From Chamaesiphon sp. 336R_metabinner_41 (GTDB lineage: Bacteria; Cyanobacteriota; Cyanobacteriia; Cyanobacteriales; Chamaesiphonaceae): 54,026 bases of DNA. Numbering within the stretch: position 1 is the first letter of the stretch; the number at the start of each line of letters is the position of its first letter. Below, one piece after another: positions 26,677-34,870 of the stretch. The DNA is taken from NCBI GenBank assembly GCA_025359915.1, contig JANYDE010000045.1, positions 1 through 54,026 on the forward strand. The letters run 5' to 3'. Under the pieces are notes generated by a model. The model ran no database searches. It was not told the origin of the DNA and saw only the letters and a program-made list of their open reading frames with translations. The translations under genes were made by a program, and so were the position numbers.

Positions 26677-27390
26677 CTATGCTAAATCGAAGAGTAAAAT
26701 CTCACCATTGCTCGAACTAGATAGCTCTAACTGACTACCTCCAGGATATGCGATTGCATCGCCTGCGGTCAGAATTTGCTCATTAATAGTTAATTCACCT
26801 TGAACGACATGCAACCAGACAGAACGCTTATGTTCTACATGATAAGATATCTGCTCATCACCTGTTAATAGCCCGATGTACAGGTTTAAATCCTGATTAA
26901 CAGTCACAGAACCATCTCGTCCATCCCGCGAGGCTACTAGCCGCAATTTACCCTGTTTCTCAGCCGCCGAAAAAGCTTTCTGTTCGTAACTGGGGGTTAA
27001 ACCTAGTGTATCGGGGATAATCCAGATTTGGAGCAAATGTACCGCATCACGAGGAGAATTATTAAATTCACTGTGAGTAATCCCCGTTCCCGCAGTCATC
27101 CGCTGGACTTCGCCAGGATAAATCACCGCGCCAGTACCCAGACTATCTTTGTGTTCGAGCGCACCAGAAAGTACATAGGTGATAATTTCCATATCCCGAT
27201 GTCCGTGAGTACCAAACCCACTCGCTGGAGCGATGACATCATCATTAATTACTCTCAGACTCTGAAATCCCATCCAATCAGGGTCTTGATAGCTACCAAA
27301 GGAGAAGGTATGATAGCTATTCAACCAATCAATTTGAACGTGACCTCGATCGCTAGCTTTACGCAGTATCGGCATAGTAGTTCGATCCAT
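26677..27390 (-). CDS. Pirin family protein
   Basis: Pirins are bicupin proteins, some with quercetinase activity, others regulatory. The 237-residue protein shows the N-terminal cupin with FGTHGHRDMEIITYVLSGALEHKDSLG (metal-binding His and Glu), GEVQRMTAGTGITHSEFN, and a second, degenerate cupin. ATG 27390 gives MDRTTMPILRKA. ATG 27375 (MPILRKA) is equally likely. It lies in a minus-strand run between cysK and the VOC gene. The short gaps allow co-transcription but do not prove it. Confidence 0.92.
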   Translation of the reverse strand: MDRTTMPILRKASDRGHVQIDWLNSYHTFSFGSYQDPDWMGFQSLRVINDDVIAPASGFGTHGHRDMEIITYVLSGALEHKDSLGTGAVIYPGEVQRMTAGTGITHSEFNNSPRDAVHLLQIWIIPDTLGLTPSYEQKAFSAAEKQGKLRLVASRDGRDGSVTVNQDLNLYIGLLTGDEQISYHVEHKRSVWLHVVQGELTINEQILTAGDAIAYPGGSQLELSSSSNGEILLFDLA

Positions 27391-27480
27391 ATATCGTAGG
27401 GTGTATTAGCGACAGCGTAACGCACCAAGTTACAGGTCATTCGATAGATTTGAACGATCATCAAGATCGATACTTCTATT

Positions 27481-28455
27481 CTAATTAATTATTAAACCCT
27501 TTGTAGCTAACCAAGCTCGATCGAATATCCGTGATTGATACCTTGCGCCACCATCACATAATACCGTAACGATCGTATGTCCTGGCCCCATTTGCTGCGC
27601 CAGTTTTACCGCCGCCGCCACATTAATCCCCACTGAGCCACCCATAAATAAGCCATCTCGACGTAGGAGTTGATAGACAACATCGATACATTCTTGGTCG
27701 TGAATTTGGAGTGCATCATCGATCGGTACACCTTCCATATTACCAGTCACCCGACTATTCCCGATTCCTTCAGTAATCGAACTCCCTTCCAAGTGAATCT
27801 CGCCAGTTTTCACATAACTATATAGCCCACTTCCCATCGGATCTGCAAGTACAGTTTTAATCGCTGGGTTCTGTTCCTTCAGATACAAAGCCACCCCCGC
27901 AAAAGTACCACCCGTACCCGTCGAAGCTACCCAGCCATCAATTTTACCATCCGTCTGTGCCCACATTTCTGGCCCAGTAGTTTCATAATGAGCCAGCCTA
28001 TTCGCCAGATTTTCAAACTGATTCGCCCAGACTGCATTTTCCAGCTCCGCCGCCACTCGCCCCGATAATTTTACATAATTATTTGGATCCTTATAGGGCA
28101 CAGCGGGCACTGTACGGACTTCTGCGCCGAGGGTACGCAATGCTTCTATTTTTTCCGCTGACTGAGTTTCAGGGATGATAATCAGGCATTTATAGCCCTT
28201 AGCGTTGCAAATATGCGCCAACCCAATCCCCGTATTTCCGGCGGTACCTTCTACAACTGTTCCGCCTGGTTTGAGTACACCGCGACGTTCGGCATCTTCA
28301 ATCATATACAACGCTGCGCGATCTTTGACCGAACCACCAGGATTGAGGAATTCCGCCTTACCCAGAATTTCGCACCCAGTCTCATCGCTAAAACTATTGA
28401 GTCGGATTAATGGTGTATTCCCAATTGCTTCGACAAAGCCGCGTTTAATATCCAT
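27481..28455 (-). CDS. cysK: Cysteine synthase A (O-acetylserine sulfhydrylase)
   Basis: This PLP enzyme makes L-cysteine from O-acetylserine and sulfide. The 324-residue protein starts with IGNTPLIRLN. The PLP lysine is in NPGGSVKDRAALYM (about residue 44), the substrate loop is EGTAGNTGIGLA, and the phosphate-binding segment is STGTGGTFAGVA. The C-terminal part has MGGSVGINVAAAV. The T-A-G-N-T loop, where many CysK proteins have T-S-G-N-T, is a variant shared by some cyanobacterial paralogues, so a secondary cysteine synthase is possible. Confidence 0.93.
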   Translation of the reverse strand: MDIKRGFVEAIGNTPLIRLNSFSDETGCEILGKAEFLNPGGSVKDRAALYMIEDAERRGVLKPGGTVVEGTAGNTGIGLAHICNAKGYKCLIIIPETQSAEKIEALRTLGAEVRTVPAVPYKDPNNYVKLSGRVAAELENAVWANQFENLANRLAHYETTGPEMWAQTDGKIDGWVASTGTGGTFAGVALYLKEQNPAIKTVLADPMGSGLYSYVKTGEIHLEGSSITEGIGNSRVTGNMEGVPIDDALQIHDQECIDVVYQLLRRDGLFMGGSVGINVAAAVKLAQQMGPGHTIVTVLCDGGARYQSRIFDRAWLATKGLIIN

Positions 28456-28462
28456 TTAGATT

Positions 28463-28490
28463 AGTTGATAGTTGATAGTTGACAGTTGAC
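28463..28490. repeat. Heptanucleotide array, AGTTGAT/C type
   Basis: Two units AGTTGAT followed by two units AGTTGAC lie immediately upstream of cysK, on its promoter side, eight bases from its start codon. Confidence 0.75.
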
Positions 28491-28498
28491 AGCGGCGG

Positions 28499-28527
28499 TT
28501 TTATTCGGAGGTTCCCTCCGAATAAAA
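28499..28527. repeat. Perfect 13-bp inverted repeat upstream of cysK and ispF
   Basis: TTTTATTCGGAGG (28499-28511) and CCTCCGAATAAAA (28515-28527) are perfectly complementary with loop TTC, flanked by GG and AAACC that could extend the stem. It lies between the divergent genes cysK and ispF, so it is not in an ordinary terminator position. Confidence 0.85.
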
Positions 28528-28621
28528 AAACCGACAAGACAGCGAAGAGATTGAGTGGACGGTTAGGCTTTTTGCGATCGGATAAGATACGATCGGGTAT
28601 TAGCTATTTTCTCACATCTCC

Positions 28622-29098
28622 ATGAACATTCGGATTGGCAATGGTTACGACATTCATCGTCTGGTTGGAGATCGTCCTCTCATTTTAGGCGGAGTGAGGA
28701 TCGAACACGAACTAGGGTTATTGGGACATAGCGATGCGGATGTCCTGACTCATGCGATTATGGATGCGATGCTGGGTGCATTGAGTCTGGGAGATATCGG
28801 ACATTTTTTCCCACCTACTGATGCGAAATGGGCGGGTGCGGATAGTATAGAACTATTAAAACAGGTTAATCAATTAATTATCGATCGCGGTTGGCAGATA
28901 AGCAATGTCGATACTGTAGTTGTCGCCGAGCGTCCCAAGCTTAAACCCCATATTAATGCCATGCGCGATCGATTAGCGATCGCATTGCAACTATCCCCAG
29001 AGCAAGTCGGTGTCAAAGCGACTACCAATGAAAAATTAGATGCGACAGGTAGAGAGGAAGGTATTTGTGCTTATGCTGTTGTGCTATTAACCAAGTAA
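28622..29098 (+). CDS. ispF: 2-C-methyl-D-erythritol 2,4-cyclodiphosphate synthase
   Basis: IspF cyclises the MEP-pathway intermediate CDP-ME 2-phosphate, leading to isoprenoids. The 158-residue protein has the family signature: [22 protein letters not shown] with the metal ligands D-x-[36 protein letters not shown], and the C-terminal [25 protein letters not shown]. It stands alone, divergent from cysK. Confidence 0.98.
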   Translation: MNIRIGNGYDIHRLVGDRPLILGGVRIEHELGLLGHSDADVLTHAIMDAMLGALSLGDIGHFFPPTDAKWAGADSIELLKQVNQLIIDRGWQISNVDTVVVAERPKLKPHINAMRDRLAIALQLSPEQVGVKATTNEKLDATGREEGICAYAVVLLTK

Positions 29099-29190
29099 TC
29101 CTATTCCCTATTCCCTAACTTCTACAAAAAGTATATTGATAGTTTCAACTAATTCCTCTACAGTAAAAGAAGAAATCTAGAAACTATTTT

Positions 29191-30003
29191 ATGCTAAAGC
29201 GGTGGTTAGTGAGTATTTTGGCGATCACATTAATTGTGTTAACTCCAATTAGTTCGGCATTCGCACAACCAGCCCCTACTGATGTCACTGAGGCAGAATT
29301 TCAACTAGGTGATAAATTGCGTACCCAAGCTTTTACCGCTACCAATGAAGGTGATTTTAAAACTGCTGAAAAGTATTGGACACAATTAATCGAATTATTC
29401 CCTAAGAATCCCGCCATCTGGAGTAATCGGGGTAGCTCTCGTGTTAGTCAAAATAAATTAACTGAAGCGATCTCGGATTTCAATAGATCGATCGAATTAT
29501 TGCCAACCTATCCCGATGCCTATCTCAATCGGGGCACAGCTTTAGAAGGGTTAGGTAAATGGAAAGAAGCGATCTCTGACTACGAATATATCTTATCTGT
29601 CGATCCAAAAGATGCAATGGCTTGGAATAATCTAGGCAATGCTTATGCTGGTTTGGGTGAATGGAAAACAGCAATCGAAGACTATGTAAAAGCTTCCGAA
29701 ATTGCACCTGACTTTGCCTTCGCTCGTGCTAATTATGCCCTAGCTTTGTATCAAAATGGAGAAATCCCCGAAGCCATTCGCAACATGAAAAATATCGTCA
29801 GAAAATATCGAGATTTTCCTGATGTTCGAGCCGCTTTGAGTGCCGCTCTCTGGCAAAATGGTCAACGTGGCGAAGCCGAAAGTAATTGGGTAGCTGTGAT
29901 TGGTTTAGACAGCCGTTATAAAGATCTAAATTGGGTAAAAAACACTCGTCGTTGGCCACCAAATATGGTTGTGGCATTAGAAAAATTTCTGAAGTTAGAG
30001 TAG
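29191..30003 (+). CDS. Exported TPR protein
   Basis: The 270-residue protein begins with a clear signal peptide (MLKRWLVSILAITLIVLTP, with a likely cut after SSAFA). It then carries about five tetratricopeptide repeats: EAEFQLGDKLRTQAF, PAIWSNRGSSRVSQNKLTEAI, PDAYLNRGTALEGLGKWKEAI, AMAWNNLGNAYAGLGEWKTAI and FAFARANYALALYQNGEIPEAI. It ends with a short non-TPR region. It probably acts as a scaffold in the periplasm or thylakoid lumen. Similar proteins are widespread in cyanobacteria, but I cannot name a specific role. Confidence 0.85.
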   Translation: MLKRWLVSILAITLIVLTPISSAFAQPAPTDVTEAEFQLGDKLRTQAFTATNEGDFKTAEKYWTQLIELFPKNPAIWSNRGSSRVSQNKLTEAISDFNRSIELLPTYPDAYLNRGTALEGLGKWKEAISDYEYILSVDPKDAMAWNNLGNAYAGLGEWKTAIEDYVKASEIAPDFAFARANYALALYQNGEIPEAIRNMKNIVRKYRDFPDVRAALSAALWQNGQRGEAESNWVAVIGLDSRYKDLNWVKNTRRWPPNMVVALEKFLKLE

Positions 30004-30154
30004 CTCTGGAGCCTAAATAGGAGATCTCAATTGTACCAATCTGACTGGTACTTAATTTTTAATCCAGTCCCCTTAGTGTTGAAATCTGCTCGACACACCA
30101 TATCTGGGGGCTTGAATTTCGATCAAAATTCAGCGTACAATCTAATTCCGCCGC

Positions 30155-30183
30155 TTGTTTTTATAGTAAAAAAGTACTATAAT
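30155..30183 (+). promoter_or_regulatory. Promoter-like sequence before the 149-aa gene
   Basis: A perfect -10 TATAAT (30178-30183) follows a weak -35 TTGTTT (30155-30160) with 17-bp spacing. It lies about 70 bases before the start codon of the next gene. Confidence 0.5.
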
Positions 30184-30255
30184 ATTTAGTATATTCACCT
30201 CGATTGAAATTCCCTGCATCACCAATAATTCAGCCGTCCTTTTTGGTGTTATCCC

Positions 30256-30705
30256 ATGTTATTAGCCTCACCCAAGCCTGTCGCCGTCGTCACCAATCCT
30301 CAAAGTAGATTTGCGACAAAAACTGCTGTAGCCATGCATCTCAAACGATTGCCGGAGGAGATTTACACAGTCAATTGTTGGCGGTACGTGGTACATGTTG
30401 TCGGCAAAAAGACCAGTACTTTTGTGAGCTATGCTGACTTACCACCGATTATCGGAGTCGATTTACCAAATCATCGCGATGTGCGCGCATGGCGCAAACG
30501 CTGGAAAAAATACGACCATATTGCGCCATTATTTTGGCACAATTTCTATGCGGAGAAACTGCGTCAAGTAAAGACAATGGATGAACTTCAAGCGTGGGAA
30601 GAAGTGCTCAGTTATATTGGGTTTGGATTTCCAGAATCAAGCCGAATCGAGCTAGAAGGCATCTGCTCAGAAATGACCTATTTTTTATTTACTAATGCCG
30701 CCTAG
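30256..30705 (+). CDS. Hypothetical protein (149 aa)
   Basis: I do not recognise this protein. It is soluble, aromatic-rich and basic in the middle (HRDVRAWRKRWKKYDHIAPLFWHNFYAEKL), with an N-terminal half containing EEIYTVNCWRYVVHVVGKKTSTFVSYADLP. There is no signal peptide or membrane segment. Codon use matches its neighbours and a promoter-like sequence precedes it, so a real gene is likely. It stands alone between the TPR gene and prmC. Confidence 0.65.
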   Translation: MLLASPKPVAVVTNPQSRFATKTAVAMHLKRLPEEIYTVNCWRYVVHVVGKKTSTFVSYADLPPIIGVDLPNHRDVRAWRKRWKKYDHIAPLFWHNFYAEKLRQVKTMDELQAWEEVLSYIGFGFPESSRIELEGICSEMTYFLFTNAA

Positions 30706-30886
30706 ACTCACTTCTCTCCCTGCGTTGCTGAATTTAGAGATGATTCAATATTTTTGCAATAAACAATTACCTCTATTCTCACATCCCCCCAAAATCTATT
30801 CACTAAACCGCACTTTTCGCTAAACAGCTAAACCACTAAACCACTATTCACTCTAGATATCTAATTTGACACTAGAAAATAACTAT

Positions 30887-31777
30887 CTATCGCAATCTAG
30901 CGAAGACAAATCGATCGAGTCCCGCCAAATCATTAATAATCTCAATCTCAGTATAGCTGCCTTGCTGCACTAATAATTCGACAACAGCAGCTCCTTGTCC
31001 TGCCATCATTTCAATCAGCCAAATCCCACCAGGCTGAAGATACTCCGGCGATGTATCGACTAGCACTCTAATCGCATCCAAGCCATCTAAGCCGCCATCT
31101 AAGGCAAGATGCGGCTCATGGTTGACAACCTCAGGTTGCAGTTGCAACACTTCTTGAGAAGGGATATAGGGTGGGTTGGAGAGCATTGCAGCTACCTTGC
31201 CCTCAAGCTGGCTTAGGGATGACCACCAACTACCTGTGCTAAAGTGGATTCGATCGAGTACCTTCAATTGAGCAGCGTTAATTTCGGCAATCTCTAGCAC
31301 TAATGGACTAGTATCGACAGCAAAAATCTTTGCCTCAGGCAATGTTTTCGCCAATCCAATCGCGATTGCACCGCTACCAGTCCCCAAATCCACCCAAATG
31401 CCCTGCTGCTGAACGCTATTACTTGCAGCGAGGGCAATATCGATCATTGATTCGGTTTCAGGACGTGGAATCAGTACCAATGGTGAGACAAGTAGCTCAA
31501 AGTCTCGCCAAAATGTTTTCCCGATGAGATATTGAACTGGCTTGCGCTGTTCGACTCGATCGATCCATAATGCGGACAATCGATCGAGTGGTATGGTAAT
31601 CTCGATCAAACAATCGTCCTCGATCGATTCTAGGCGCAGTGTGAGACTATCTAGATTAGCTACTGATTTTAGCAACCAATCGATTTCTCGAGCGTTGACA
31701 TCACTAGTTATCGCAATTTTTACCGCCCATCTGCGCCATTCCCATAATTCTCGCCCCGTAATCGTAGCTGAATTCAC
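30887..31777 (-). CDS. prmC: Peptide chain release factor N5-glutamine methyltransferase
   Basis: PrmC methylates the GGQ glutamine of RF1 and RF2. The 296-residue protein has an N-terminal helical domain (REIDWLLKSV), the PrmC signature PVQYLIGKTFWRDFELLVSPLVLIPRPETE, the SAM loop VDLGTGSGAIAIGLA, and the catalytic SNPPYIP. The start is GTG at 31777, which directly follows the stop of the tic22-like gene. The two are probably co-transcribed. Confidence 0.95.
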   Translation of the reverse strand: MNSATITGRELWEWRRWAVKIAITSDVNAREIDWLLKSVANLDSLTLRLESIEDDCLIEITIPLDRLSALWIDRVEQRKPVQYLIGKTFWRDFELLVSPLVLIPRPETESMIDIALAASNSVQQQGIWVDLGTGSGAIAIGLAKTLPEAKIFAVDTSPLVLEIAEINAAQLKVLDRIHFSTGSWWSSLSQLEGKVAAMLSNPPYIPSQEVLQLQPEVVNHEPHLALDGGLDGLDAIRVLVDTSPEYLQPGGIWLIEMMAGQGAAVVELLVQQGSYTEIEIINDLAGLDRFVFARLR

Positions 31778-32548
31778 CTATTTTTTGGGCACACTGCTGG
31801 CAGGTGCAGAGACAGATTTAGATTGAGCTACTTGCAATTTTCGGACGCTTTCTCGACTTTCCGGAGAGGGAACGAGCACCAATTGATCTTGTCCTGGATA
31901 GTTATTATCAGTGAAATCGTCGAGCAGATTTTGGAGGAAGTTAACTCTGATTTCTGCCTTTGCGGCTATTTTTGGCTCTTTCTTTTTGAACATATCCAGC
32001 GATTGCTGGGCTTCTTTTTTATCAAAGAATAGCGATGTCAAATTATTCGACTGAATAGTGACGTACTGATTTTTTTGTTGGATCGCAATTACAAACAATG
32101 GCACTGGATAAGCAGTGCTTTTCTGATATGGTTTTTTCAGAATAGTCAACGCACTTTTGAGCTGCTGCTCTGCGGGTATGAATACAAAGCTCATATTAGC
32201 AGACTTTTTTTTTGATTCGACTTGCAGCTTATACACCTCACTGAGCGGTACGATGGTGATTTGAGCTACCTTATTTGCTTGTGGCTGTTCTTTTTTAATT
32301 TTTTTTAAAAATGCTACGGCATCTTTTAATTCCATGAATACTGGAGTCAGAAGACGATTATTTCCTGCTGTTCCCGCACTTTGTTGAAAAAAGTTTCCAG
32401 TCTGATTGGTAATCGTAAAAACTGGTGTTTTCTGAAGTTTGCTAACGATTTGGGCTTCAGGAAGAGCTTGGACTGCGGCGGGGGCGATTGTTAGCGATAA
32501 GCTAATTCCTAACATTGCCAACGAGAGAGTAGATAATAATTTGTGCAT
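31778..32548 (-). CDS. Tic22-family protein
   Basis: The 256-residue protein has a signal peptide (MHKLLSTLSLAMLGISLSLTIAP, with a likely cut after VQA). It then has the Tic22 pattern: LQKTPVFTITNQTG, MELKDAVAFLKKIKK, QITIVPLSEVYKLQ, FVFIPAEQQLKSAL and VPLFVIA, ending in a low-complexity Ser/Ala/Lys tail. Cyanobacterial Tic22 is a periplasmic or lumenal chaperone-like protein linked to outer-membrane biogenesis, and is the relative of the chloroplast import component. It precedes prmC, with stop and start abutting. Confidence 0.88.
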   Translation of the reverse strand: MHKLLSTLSLAMLGISLSLTIAPAAVQALPEAQIVSKLQKTPVFTITNQTGNFFQQSAGTAGNNRLLTPVFMELKDAVAFLKKIKKEQPQANKVAQITIVPLSEVYKLQVESKKKSANMSFVFIPAEQQLKSALTILKKPYQKSTAYPVPLFVIAIQQKNQYVTIQSNNLTSLFFDKKEAQQSLDMFKKKEPKIAAKAEIRVNFLQNLLDDFTDNNYPGQDQLVLVPSPESRESVRKLQVAQSKSVSAPASSVPKK

Positions 32549-32873
32549 TATATAGCGATAATATTTTCAACCAAATAACTAAAACTTTGTTATTGGTGCT
32601 TTACAAGGTAGCCTTTTGTGGCTAGAGAGGAAACAAAGAAGGACGGAATAACTCGCACTGAGATTTAATCGATAAACATCAGGGACTGTTAGATTGTTCA
32701 GATTGTTTCCTCAATCTGGATAACCCGAAAAAACAGCGTTGGTAAATTATATTGTCGATCGAAAGTTGGTTGCTAGAGTAGAAAGTCATAGCCCAAAGCG
32801 GGAAAGCAAGAACAGACAGTAGTAACCTGCCTGCTTATAGCCTAGATGCTTTTATTTGATTAAGTGTGATTTA
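32549..32873. other. Intergenic region between tic22-like gene and tRNA-Asn
   Basis: No protein gene is supported in these 325 bases. The stretch at about 32790-32860 is less AT-rich and could contain an RNA, but I find no match to 6S, RNase P, SRP or tmRNA consensus elements and no clear hairpin. Confidence 0.4.
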
Positions 32874-32945
<72 letters not shown>

Positions 32946-33073
32946 TTATATTTTGGTGTTGTTCACACCTTCTTTATAATATCACCATGTTTCTAAATTT
33001 GGCAAGTAGATTTTAAAACTTTTTTGCGATAAATTGAGAAAGTGCCATCGTTACTGGTTTTCACACCACTGTT

Positions 33074-33382
33074 ATGGATTTAGTTGCTTTTGTCATTTTC
33101 TGTAACTGCTTAATCTCGATCGTCATTTTCGCCATCATGCTCTGGACAATTCGATTCCGCAGACAGGTAATCGGATTGACAAGTTTTTGCGATCGATGTT
33201 TTGACGAATGGAATCGGCTATACAGTGATGCTCTAGGCTCTGGGACAAGCATTGTGGCTAGTCGAACGCAAATTCAGCAGTTGAGCCAGATGTACCAGCA
33301 ACAACTTGTCACTCTCGATCGAGTTCGCGCTCTACAATCGATGTTGGGGGTTGTAAGATTTTTGCTATTCAAACGACAGTGA
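33074..33382 (+). CDS. Small membrane protein (102 aa)
   Basis: The protein has one N-terminal membrane helix (residues about 3-26, LVAFVIFCNCLISIVIFAIMLW). An arginine-rich stretch follows, then a helical cytoplasmic part with SRTQIQQLSQMYQQQLVTLDRVRALQSMLGV. I recognise no characterised family. Length, codon use and amphipathic pattern suggest a real gene, probably conserved among cyanobacteria. Confidence 0.65.
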   Translation: MDLVAFVIFCNCLISIVIFAIMLWTIRFRRQVIGLTSFCDRCFDEWNRLYSDALGSGTSIVASRTQIQQLSQMYQQQLVTLDRVRALQSMLGVVRFLLFKRQ

Positions 33383-33458
33383 GCCGTTTGCGAATATTAC
33401 TTTACTCACATTTTGCACCAAAATATATGTCCAAAGATCGCTGAGGAGACTCACGCCA

Positions 33459-33489
33459 GATACCCGACTTCTGGCAAAAGTCGGGTATC
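33459..33489. repeat. CCCGACTT-type palindromic repeat, copy 1
   Basis: GATACCCGACTT (33459-33470) pairs perfectly with AAGTCGGGTATC (33478-33489), loop CTGGCAA. It is just downstream of pyrE (minus strand) and may end its transcript. A relative with the same CCGACTT core is at 48212-48244. Confidence 0.85.
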
Positions 33490-33495
33490 CTAAAC

Positions 33496-34101
33496 CTAAA
33501 GTCCTAATTGCGGATATCTGGCTTGTAAGTCTCGGATGGTGAAAACTGTCTCAAAGTGTAAACCTTGCGCAGCATAGAACTCAGCACCGCCTTGTTCGCG
33601 ATCGACTAATGTTAGCACTCGATCGACAGTATAACCCGCAGCTCTGAGTCTTTCGACCGCTTTCATTGCCGATTGTCCGGTTGTCACTACATCTTCCAAA
33701 ACGACTACTTTCGCACCTGGAGGGAGTGTTGCACCTTCGATATAAGCTTGGGTACCGTGTCCTTTGGCTTCTTTGCGGATGATTAACGCCGGAATAGATT
33801 TGCCTTCATAGACAGATACCACACTTACGCCAGCAACAATTGGATCTGCTCCGAGAGTCAATCCCGCAACGGCATCAGTATCAGCAGGTAGCATCGCCAG
33901 CAAAATTCGCGCAGTGGCTACAGCTCCCTCTGGGTGAAGGGTAACTTGTTTCCCATTGATATAATAGGTACTTTTCTGACCGGAAGATAGGACGAAATCT
34001 CCTTCCTTATAAGCTAACTGACACAGCAAGTCGAGTAGCTGTTGGCGTAAAGTAGTGAGATCGATCGTTGGATAAGAAATATTGCTTACAGGTGACTGCA
34101 T
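33496..34101 (-). CDS. pyrE: Orotate phosphoribosyltransferase
   Basis: PyrE converts orotate and PRPP to OMP in pyrimidine synthesis. The 201-residue protein has GDFVLSSGQKSTYYINGKQVTL, the substrate region LTLGADPIVAGV, RKEAKGHGTQAYIEG, and the PRPP-binding VVVLEDVVTTGQSAMKAVE. The C-terminus LVDREQGGAEFYAAQGL is typical. It is a single gene on the minus strand. Confidence 0.97.
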   Translation of the reverse strand: MQSPVSNISYPTIDLTTLRQQLLDLLCQLAYKEGDFVLSSGQKSTYYINGKQVTLHPEGAVATARILLAMLPADTDAVAGLTLGADPIVAGVSVVSVYEGKSIPALIIRKEAKGHGTQAYIEGATLPPGAKVVVLEDVVTTGQSAMKAVERLRAAGYTVDRVLTLVDREQGGAEFYAAQGLHFETVFTIRDLQARYPQLGL

Positions 34102-34158
34102 AATTTAGGAACTAGGTGAGATATTACGGAAGAGAGAGAGTAATTTATTCTCCACCAT

Positions 34159-34179
34159 CTACTATTCACTATCAACTAT
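34159..34179. repeat. Degenerate heptamer array upstream of pyrE
   Basis: CTACTAT, TCACTAT and CAACTAT lie in phase or near phase and resemble the array at 140-175. Confidence 0.4.
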
Positions 34180-34203
34180 TCTCCTTGTCTTTGGAACGCT
34201 GTA

Positions 34204-34268
34204 CCTAGGGCAGGCTAACGCCAACACGAACGGAGAGGGTATTGCTCTTGGCGTTAGCCTGCCCTAGG
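34204..34268. repeat. Perfect 21-bp inverted repeat
   Basis: The arm at 34204-34224 (starting CCTAGGGCAGG, ending CGCCAA) is perfectly complementary to 34248-34268, with a 23-nt loop. It lies between the divergent genes pyrE and the small exported-protein gene, has no T run, and looks like a foldback mobile remnant or a protein-binding site. Confidence 0.9.
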
Positions 34269-34373
34269 CACGGGCAAACGCGACTCTACCGCCAACAACT
34301 ATCAACTTTTTTCTTCCTGATTCGATCTTCAATTGATTGAATAAGTAGAAACAAGCGATACAGAGGTTAAACC

Positions 34374-34718
34374 ATGATTAAGTTACAAGTAATCAGTTCC
34401 GTAGTTTTAGCTGTTATTTCGGCTGGCTGTTTTGCATCCCAGGCAAACGCAGAAGCCCCAATGGAAACAGTTGCTGATGCTGTTACCAGGGCTATATTCA
34501 ACAAGTCTGGAGATATTTATCGGAATACAGAAATCGATCGTCAAACAGCATTCTTGTTTGGGTTGAGCTATCCCGAACATGAGTATCTCAGCGATTCTCA
34601 GTCGGTGAATAAAATTTATAATGATGTGCTCCGTCAACGTGCCAGCAATCCAGTTCGTACCGTTGATTTACCAAATCCATTTACTGAATCTCTCTTGACT
34701 AGTCCTCCGAAGAATTAA
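34374..34718 (+). CDS. Small exported protein (114 aa)
   Basis: I do not recognise the family. The N-terminus is a signal peptide (MIKLQVISSVVLAVISAGCF). Cleavage could follow SQANA. The ISAGC segment is a possible lipobox, so a lipoprotein is an alternative. The mature part is short and polar (TRAIFNKSGDIYRNTEIDRQ) with no recognisable motif. A G-rich tandem repeat lies just downstream. Confidence 0.65.
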   Translation: MIKLQVISSVVLAVISAGCFASQANAEAPMETVADAVTRAIFNKSGDIYRNTEIDRQTAFLFGLSYPEHEYLSDSQSVNKIYNDVLRQRASNPVRTVDLPNPFTESLLTSPPKN

Positions 34719-34732
34719 GAGAGATGGGATGT

Positions 34733-34764
34733 GGGGGACTGGGGGACTGGGGGACTGGGGGACT
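34733..34764. repeat. Octamer tandem repeat GGGGGACT x4
   Basis: Four perfect copies of GGGGGACT. The plus strand therefore has four runs of five G separated by ACT, a textbook intramolecular G-quadruplex motif. It lies 15 bases after the small exported-protein gene and about 90 bases beyond the 3' end of recQ. Confidence 0.95.
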
Positions 34765-34850
34765 ATTAAAGATATTATTACTGTCAACTATCCGCAACTC
34801 TCAACTTATTTAACAAAGAACAGAGGTTGAAATCCCCATCTCAACAACCC

Positions 34851-34870
34851 AATTATCAATTATCAATTAG
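34851..34870. repeat. Heptanucleotide array, CAATTAT type, at the recQ stop
   Basis: CAATTATCAATTATCAATTA has a period of seven and encodes the last residues (LIDN) and the TGA stop of recQ, as at the end of moaE. Confidence 0.7.

Noticed and set aside
32549-32873. Possible structural RNA upstream of tRNA-Asn
   Set aside because: No match to consensus elements of 6S, RNase P, SRP or tmRNA was seen, and no stable stem is evident by eye.
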